The notes under the pieces were generated by a model. The model searched no databases, was not told the DNA's origin, and worked only from the letters and a program-made list of their open reading frames with translations. A DNA stretch of 64,000 bases from Hyphodiscus hymeniophilus. Its lineage: Eukaryota; Ascomycota; Leotiomycetes; Helotiales; Hyphodiscaceae. Numbering within the stretch: position 1 is the stretch's first letter; the number at the start of each line of letters is the position of its first letter. This document shows positions 57,401 to 64,000 of the stretch, piece after piece. The position numbers and the translations under genes are program-made. Location of the stretch: contig VNKQ01000011.1 in the NCBI GenBank assembly GCA_016508695.1, positions 868,001-932,000 on the forward strand. The letters run 5' to 3'.

Positions 57401-58787
57401 TTGAGCAGCAGGCCTTACTTGGTTCCGCATGCTTGGTGGGATGAGGTTTGAGGGTAGAGTAGCAGGCAGTGAATCTCGTCCATCTCGTTTGCCCCGTTGC
57501 TGTCTAATCAGATACATAGCCACCGAAAACTCATCCCGGGTCAGACGACCTTCCGAATTGATATCCGCAAGATCCCAAATTTGAGCTAATGCCTCCTCCG
57601 GAAGTTTCGATTCACTAAGGAATGGCACAGCTTCTTCACCTGTGATAAATCCCTTGTTTGATTTGTCCAAAGTGCCGTATATTCCATCAAACTTGACCTT
57701 ATCTGCGGGAGTTACTGCCCAGTCATTGGTAAGACCAGTTTGCTGAGGAAACTGTGGAGTGGCACCAAAACCAGTGCGTAGAGGACTGCCAGCACGAGGA
57801 GCGGCTCCTGCACCGCTGAATTGTCTCGGAATTGCTGAAATTGCACCGGCACCTGAAGATTGTCGACTTGGGGGTCTTCGCGCAGCAGCCTCGTAGAGTC
57901 CTGCTGGGAGAATATTAGGCAGAGCACGAAGAGCGCCGGATTTAAAAGAGGCCAACAAGTGCATTGCAATCACAAACTCGGTAACCTGGAGAGCCCCTCT
58001 CTGCTCAGTATCTGCTAAATTCCAGATTCTACCAAGCACCTCGTTTGGCAGACCAGCACGCTCGAATATGTGCTTTGCCTGTTCTCCTGGAAGAACCCCA
58101 TTATGTGCCCCTGATTTCTCGAACAATGCAGCATATTGACCTGCCTTATCTGGCGTCAGTGGAGGAACTCGGATAGGTCCAGATCCGCTGGATTGAGGTT
58201 GCAATGCGCTCGGCGGAGGACCCGGAGGAGGCTGAATAGTAGGGCTCAAGCCGGGAGCAGATCCGCTGTCGAATTTGGGAAGGGGTCCTGGTCGAAGGGC
58301 GAGCTCAGGGGTGGGCTCTCGTCCTGCTTGATAGTGTCCTATCAATCGTAGAACTATTCCAAAGCCAGCTGGCGTGAGCAGTCCTCGGTTCTCCTTATCC
58401 GCAATTTGCCATATCTGGGCAGAATAGTCAGCCTCGTCCTTCGCTGATATAAGAACTGTTGTAAGTCTACCTCTCCTAGCACTCGCGGCTCAAGTCTGGT
58501 CTTCTCGAAGAACTTGACGGCGACCTCTCCCGTCACAACACCAATATTCTCTGTATCTGCTTGTCGAAATAACTGGCCAAATACGCGCTTCTCTTCTGGG
58601 GTGAGATTCAAACTGGGAGCCGCTGGGAATATGTCAGCATCTTCGCATCCAAATGAAACAGCTGTGACCATCTGCAGAAGCCTCCTCTTAGTCGCTACTG
58701 TAGCTTCTCATCCGATCCGAGCCTCCGCGTCCCGAAATGCTTCCCAAGTTCCATAGTAAACAAGCTCTCACCTGGATCGTCGGCCAT
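54448..58787 (-). CDS. EDE1: Ede1-type endocytic scaffold (EH domains, coiled coil, UBA)
   Basis: Early-arriving scaffold of clathrin-mediated endocytosis, the Eps15 homologue. Model: 58787-58772, 58622-58471, 58414-54530, 54477-54448; introns 149, 56 and 52 nt; 1360 aa. Three EH domains at about residues 6-85, 139-220 and 284-370, each with a DxDxxG-like loop and IWxxAD (IWQIADKENRGLL; IWNLADTEQRGAL; IWDLADINSEGRL). Residues about 525-705 form a coiled coil; the long C-terminal half is Pro/Ser/Thr-rich with acidic DDDFDDF-type patches. The C-terminus is a UBA domain (ILKNLTGMGYNRSDALAAL, then LERAANYLASQS after the last splice). Without that 3' intron the frame runs into unrelated residues, so the short last exon is well supported. 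Confidence 0.95.
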
Positions 58788-59505
58788 TGCGCTACCGCTT
58801 CGCGTGGAGCTCCTGAATCGTCGAGTGCAGGTTTAAGAGCTCAATGTCGGAGGGCAAACTCCAAAGGTGCTCGTCAAAGATATCTCAAGCTTTAAAACTG
58901 TCACAAAACATCAGTAGGGAATGCTGTGCAAGTTCGGAAGGATGCTAATGAGGTAAGTAGCCGTTTGGTTCTAAGTGGAGCTAAAGACGGAAGAGTGGCT
59001 GGTACGAGCGCCGAATGTTAACCTAGCGAAAGTCGTCGTCTCTCATTGCTGGCTTGGAAATCAAAGGCAACGAACCACATCACAATGATACCCTAAGTCT
59101 GGTCATTTGGGACGAAACTGCATGTGCATCAAGGGTATACTTGCAGGTCACATGCGTTAAAGCCTGAATACTGACCTATCTGATTCATCTTTCTGCGCAT
59201 GCACATCAAGCTTGCGGGTCACAGCAGGCAGCATCTGGGGAAAATGGATTATTGACAGCTTGGTTCGATTCATCAAGTACTACTACCTCAATTACAAAGA
59301 AGCATAGAGTGTCCATTCTGATTTGAAGGGAATCCTTCACACAAAGTTCACACTGAAAAGAAACAGGACGGCTCTAAGAACCCCGCTAAACATGACGAAG
59401 CTCCAATCACTCCAAACGAAGTATCATGTCGCTGATTCGAGTCCCAAATCCACCCTCCAAGTATGTGTCTTACCACAAGAGATAAACATTTGGCTCGGCA
59501 ATGGT
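58788..59505. other. Intergenic, no gene recognised
   Basis: About 720 nt between the EDE1 start and the alpha-tubulin stop (both minus). It should hold the EDE1 promoter and tubulin 3' UTR. Confidence 0.6.
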
Positions 59506-61273
59506 TTAGTATTCGGCCTCAGCACCCTCCTCGCCCTCGAGAGAGTCTGTAGCAACTTCTTCGTAATCGCGCTCAAGAGCAGCAAGATCCTCACGTGCCT
59601 CAGAGAACTCTCCTTCCTCCATACCTTCACCGACGTACCAGTGCACGAAGGCACGCTTGGAGTACATGAGATCGAATTTGTGCGAGAGAGCAGACCAAGC
59701 CTCAGCAATGGCAGTTGTGTTTGAAAGCATGCAGCTTTATTGTATTAGCAATTGATATTCTACAAATAGTAAAAGAGACTTACACAGCGCGGTTGACCTT
59801 GGCCAGGTCACCGTTGGGAACCATCTGAGGTGGCTGGTAGCAGATACCAATCTTGAATCCAGTGGGGCACCAGTCAACAAATTGAATAGTGCGCTTCGTC
59901 TTGAGTGTAGCGACAGCACTGTGTACGTCGTTGGGAACAACATCACCACGGTACAACAAACAAGTGGCCATGTACTTTCCATTTCGGGGGTCGCACTTGA
60001 CCATCTGGTTGTTGGGCTCGAAGCAGGACATGGAGATCTCTTGCACGGAGTTGGACTCGTGGGATGCCTTGGAAGCGGAGACAACTGGAGCGTAGGCAAC
60101 GAGAGGGAAGTGGATACGGGGGTATGGGACCAAGTTGGTCTGGAATTCGTTGAGATCGACATTGAGTGATCCATCGAAGCGGAGGGAAGCGGTGATCGAG
60201 GAGACAACTAGTCTAAGTCAGTATCAAACACGCAAATCGAGGATAAATCAACTTACCTTGGGCAATGAGGCGGTTCAAGTTGACATAGTTGGGACGCTCA
60301 AGACCAAGGTTCTTTCTGCAAATGTCGTAAATAGCCTCGTTATCAACCATGAAGGAACAATCGGAATGCTCGAGGGTGGTGTGAGTCGTGAGGATGGAGT
60401 TGTATGGCTCAACAACGGACGTAGCGGTTTGAGGAGCTGGGTAAACACAAAACTCCAACTTGACTTTCTTTCCGAAGTCGACGGACAAACGCTCCATCAG
60501 AAGAGCTCCGAAACCAGATCCGGTTCCACCACCAAATGAGTGGAAAACGAGGAAACCCTGGAGACCAGAGCAATTATCGGCGACATGGCGAACCTTATCC
60601 AAGACCTGGTCAATCAACTCCTTGCCGACAGTGTAGTGACCTCGAGCGTAGTTGTTTGACGCGTCCTCCTTGCCAGTGATCATCTGCTCGGGGTGGAACA
60701 AGCTGCGGTAAGTACCGGTGCGGACTTCATCGACGACATTGGGCTCGAGATCGCAGTATATGGTTCGGGGAACATATTTGCCTTGACCTTTACAACGATA
60801 ACATATCAGAGACTGCCGAGTGGTGAGTTTATCTGGATATGCTTACCGGTCTCGGAGAAAAAAGTGCTGAACCCCTGATCAGGTTCGGCTGCCTTACGCT
60901 CTTCGGTCAAGTATCCATCGGGCTATGAGATATAACGCGTCAGTAACCATTCGCACTACAGGGACGATGTCCCCAAGCAAAGCAGTGGTGAGTATGCATA
61001 CCTGAATACCGTGCTCGAGGCAGTAGAGCTGATTTGAAAAACCCTCACGTTAGCCACGGCAGCTGGGGTGCTGCAACAATACAGCATCGTTGGAGGATAT
61101 TGATGCTCACCTCCCAGCAAGAATTGGCAATCTGGCAACCAGCCTGACCGACTAAGAACCGTAGATGTCAGTAATTTGAAGTGATGAGGGTGTTGTGGAC
61201 GCGGGAAGATGGGGCGGTGTGCAGCGCGTCGAGGATGGAGGTTCTTACCGTTGATAGAGATAACTTCTCTCAT
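59506..61273 (-). CDS. Alpha-tubulin
   Basis: Alpha subunit of the microtubule heterodimer. Seven exons: 61273-61249, 61151-61111, 61028-61002, 60922-60847, 60787-60257, 60207-59784, 59734-59506; 450 aa. The first three introns (97, 82 and 79 nt) cluster in the first 31 codons, a usual tubulin pattern. Conserved features: [29 protein letters not shown], the GTP-binding loop [31 protein letters not shown], the alpha-specific non-exchangeable-site region, [29 protein letters not shown] and [19 protein letters not shown]. It ends EEGAEAEY with the C-terminal tyrosine expected of alpha-tubulins. Alpha rather than beta is clear from this tail and from the absence of the beta-type MREI...FWE start. 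Divergent from the Pga1-like gene. Confidence 0.98.
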
Positions 61274-61608
61274 GTTGACGGTTGAGTCAGATGTACGGTG
61301 TAGTTGTAGGTGTTCAGTAGCAAGACGAATCTACGGTAGGTTGAGGTTGAGGTCTCAAGAACGGTCTGAGGTTGAGATACACAAGTGGTAAGGTAGTGGG
61401 GAAAGGAGGAAGCAAGCACAGGGGAATTGATTTGGGGTCTTTCGCTTGTGGGTTGCATAACAAACCACAAGGGCCAGTCGCGTCTAGAGCTAACGTAAAC
61501 ATTCTGGTCCAAGCTTCTCGAACTGTTATCGGACATACTCCCCCTACCATATCGTATCTATCCCAAATTTGCCCGATACTCTGGCTTAAAACAATACAAT
61601 ACTTCAAG
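61274..61608. promoter_or_regulatory. Divergent promoter, alpha-tubulin / Pga1-like
   Basis: 335 nt between two divergent start codons; both promoters must fit here. No specific element is assigned. Confidence 0.5.
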
Positions 61609-62379
61609 ATGTTTCTCGTTCTCATTCTCCTATTGTCCCAAACCTTGAGTGCTCTTGCCAATACCGAGAAAGCCATATTTCTAGGTCCAAGCCCGCTTCA
61701 TGTTCCAATCGAACACCCAACCCTCGAGGATCTCCACCTAGACGTTCTTACACCAGTGAATTACTCTCTACGAACTCACATCCAGGCGGAATTTCCCACA
61801 GGCAGCTCCAGATACGGCCAATCAACATGGCTACTGCTCCATGGCTTACAAGAAAGGCAGAGATACGAGGTTAGGATATGCTGGGCTGCTACTGTAAGAC
61901 GACCGTACTTTCAAAGCGTTAGAAACTAACGAGTTCAGCAACCAACCTCCTTTCGATTAGATACTTACGAGCTTCCTACGGTATTCGAGACTCCAGATCT
62001 GATCACCTCGTTGGCGAAGTACTCCGAAACCCGTCAGCCCACTTGGCGCGATTTTGAAGACGAAAAGCCTAGCATCTCCACAGCAGGTATCGAGTCTACA
62101 ATTGCGTTCGAAGACCCCTCGTCCATACTATTCCTTCACGTTCAGGCAGCAGCAGACTACTACACCATGAATAAAACACTTATGGAGCAAGTTCCGCCCG
62201 TCTTTGTCGATATCATACTTGATCCATTCGTTTTCAACGTGTTCCCGAGATCTCTGATACCTACAGCTGTCTATATCCTTGTGCTTGCAGTCGGGAGCTG
62301 GGTTCTCTCGAAACATATCAGCAGATGGCTAACAGGAATCGCAAACCACAAGACAGACTCGGGAAAGAAGACGCGATGA
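61609..62379 (+). CDS. Pga1-like ER membrane protein (GPI-mannosyltransferase II cofactor)
   Basis: Predicted 241 aa. Exon 1 is 61609-61893; a 45-nt intron (GTAAGA...TTCAG) leads to exon 2, 61939-62379. A signal peptide (MFLVLILLLSQTLSALA) is followed by a luminal domain with NTEKAIFLGPSPLHVPIEHP, LEDLHLDVLTPVNYSLRT, TWLLLHGLQERQRYEVRICW and, across the splice, ATQPTSFRLDTYEL. One C-terminal membrane helix (PTAVYILVLAVGSWVLS) and a short basic tail follow. This arrangement fits the fungal Pga1 family, which partners Gpi18 to add the second mannose to GPI anchors in the ER. The assignment rests on remembered family features and is moderate. Confidence 0.65.
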
Positions 62380-62597
62380 TCGAAGAGTCGAGCGGAGGCT
62401 TGAGTGTACCTCGAGACCGCGCTCTCACCTACCGCCAAATAATCACCGAAATACTCAGCGAGAAGTCGAGACCAACTTCAGATCTATAAGATCTCCATTA
62501 GGACTACAAATGCTAAAGCTGCCCGGCGGGTATCCCTCTAACTGGTCCCAAACCCTGCCAACTACGAAAGATCTCGATTTGTCTCAGTGTCGTCATA

Positions 62598-64000
62598 TTA
62601 CCATCTTCCCTGCTGTCCTTGATAGCCAGCTCCAGGATAGCCTCCAGCTTGTCCAGGTGGTGGCCCAGGTGGCTGCTGGCTCTGATACTGATGTCCATGA
62701 TGAGGGTGACTTCCCATTGGCACATTAGGTCCCGATCCCGATCCTTGACTTCCATTACCGTACAGTCCGCCAGACATCTCAGTATAATGGCCAGGTTGAG
62801 GATTTGGAGGCGAGCCATAACCGCCACCACCATGTTCGTAGCTTGGAGGAGCGGGAAATTGTTGGGATTGCGGTGGAGGATGTCCAGAGCCATAACTTGG
62901 CTGATGTTGAATTCCGCCGTAGGGCGGTTGTTGGCCTCCCCCATATGGAGCCTGCTGGCCTGAAGGTACTTGAGAACTATATGATGGCTGTTGAGATGAC
63001 GGCGTGCCACCGTATGGAGGCTGGCTCGAGGGTGCGCCGTACGCAGGTTGTTGTTGGTTTGGAGATTGGCCATATGAATGTTGTGGAGTGCCGTAGGATT
63101 GTGAAGGAGGGTTGTTTTGATTGGCATAAGGGTGCGCAGGAGGCGGATTGTAAGAGGCGTTTCCTGTACCACTCGGTTGGTAGGAAGTGGGGGGAGCAGA
63201 ACCAGTATATCCTCCTTGCTGGCTATTGTGCTGTGAATAACCAAAATTGCTTCCCTGCTACTCGAAATTAGTCCTAGGTCCTGAGGCTAATTTTCAAACA
63301 TACCGATCCAGACGAATGGCCACCAAATATGCCACCCAAACTGCCCATCAAACCACCTCCCTGACTTTGCTGGTACGTATTCTGACCTCCCGTATAGTTT
63401 TGCGGGTTATCATGCTTCTTCCCACCACCCAGTAATTGACCTGCCAAAGCACCCACAATACCAGAAGCGCCACTTCCTCCACTGCTGCTCTGATTATTGT
63501 GACTCGATCCACCGCCCAAGAACTGACTAGCCAATCCTCCAAGCTGGCCCAATCCGCCTTGATTCTGTTTTTTCCCCCCAAGTAGCTGCTGCATCGCGAA
63601 ACTCTGTCCACGCACAGTGTCAGCCTTGCTTCTCTCAACCAATCCAAAACCTCATATCTTGAAAGCATTGTAAGATCAACTTACGCCCAACCCCCTCTCC
63701 CCGTCCTGTGGAATCTGTTCAACTCGCCCATCATTGAACCTCACACTCCTCGTCCCATCCCCATTCTCGATAACCTCACCCCCGATATCTTGCTGTGCAC
63801 CTTGTCCCGGAGTTCCATACGGATGCTCGATGCCTTGTGGCGTGGCCTGCGGCGTGGGACCTGTGGGTGCTGCATGCGTGGGAGTCTCCCATTGCGATGC
63901 GCCGGTGGACAGTTGGACGAAGTAATACTTCTTCGACATGCCGTCCCATTGTGCGATCCAACCTTCGGGAGAGGGGGAGGTGCGAAGGAGGGCCCTTCTT
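62598..64000 (-). CDS. WW-domain protein with Gly/Gln/Tyr-rich tail (5' end outside window)
   Basis: Visible exons: 64000-63685, 63603-63304 and 63257-62598; introns about 81 and 46 nt. The left-out part is the N-terminus. A WW domain lies at the right edge: PEGWIAQWDGMSKKYYFVQL then STGASQWETPT, with both tryptophans and the YYF core. A short segment DGTRSVRFNDGRVEQIPQDG follows. The middle is Gly-rich with repeated QLLGGGKK-type blocks, and the last 220 residues are Pro/Gln/Tyr/Gly-rich low complexity (many QQPPYGG and PSYGS units) ending GQQGRW. WW domains bind proline-rich ligands; this protein also carries such sequences itself. The acceptor of intron 1 has an in-frame alternative 15-20 nt upstream. 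The function is unknown. Confidence 0.8.

Noticed and set aside
59255..59275. GGTTCGATTC resembling a tRNA T-arm
   Set aside because: No matching A box or acceptor stem at tRNA spacing.

Overview
This 64 kb window looks like nuclear DNA of a filamentous ascomycete (Pezizomycotina). A Leotiomycetes/Helotiales origin is my guess from the gene complement, not something the sequence proves. Genes are compact, on both strands, with short GT-AG introns (mostly 45-60 nt). The set includes fungal hallmarks: a HET-domain protein, a CFEM/PTH11-type receptor, Sey1, Ede1, the Abp2 ARS-binding protein, and an alpha-tubulin with six introns. I see no transposase, tRNA, rRNA or CRISPR array. Exon boundaries were placed by eye from splice consensus, reading-frame continuity and family similarity; frame arithmetic closes for every multi-exon model listed.

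Layout. 0-4.2 kb: the 5' part of a FET3-type ferroxidase (minus, running off the left edge), a ~1.9 kb divergent spacer with two iron-GATA-like sites, and the decayed remains of the partner iron permease FTR1 (plus). 5.4-6.3 kb: a secreted protein with bactofilin-like repeats. 6.8-21.8 kb: housekeeping block with COG8, an amidohydrolase, a TLC-domain protein, CENP-C/Mif2 (with a GC-AG intron), an SDR, an unknown membrane protein, succinyl-CoA ligase beta and a DUF3245 protein. 22-28.4 kb: a non-self-recognition-like segment with a large HET protein, a broken gene for a zinc-binding plus E2-like (UBC) protein, and an unassigned membrane-like reading frame. 28.4-43.8 kb: SEY1, an ABAB tandem repeat, RNase H2 subunit A, bL21m, NSA2, an alpha/beta hydrolase, a peroxisomal-type carrier and Abp2. 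45-53.7 kb: accessory block with an MFS sugar transporter, a DUF7730-like protein, a FAD-oxidase relic, about 2.5 kb without recognisable genes, and a CFEM receptor. 54.4-64 kb: EDE1, alpha-tubulin, a Pga1-like protein and a WW-domain protein that runs off the right edge.

FET3 and FTR1 normally act as one high-affinity iron-uptake complex and are often divergently paired. Here the oxidase reads intact as far as it is visible, while the permease has frameshifts, a stop and an internal deletion. Three separate relics (FTR1, the E2 protein, a FAD oxidase) mark places where accessory functions are being lost. I do not see a complete new multi-gene system. The most unusual items are the secreted bactofilin-like protein, the broken FET3/FTR1 pair with its remaining GATA sites, and the E2 relic next to the HET gene.
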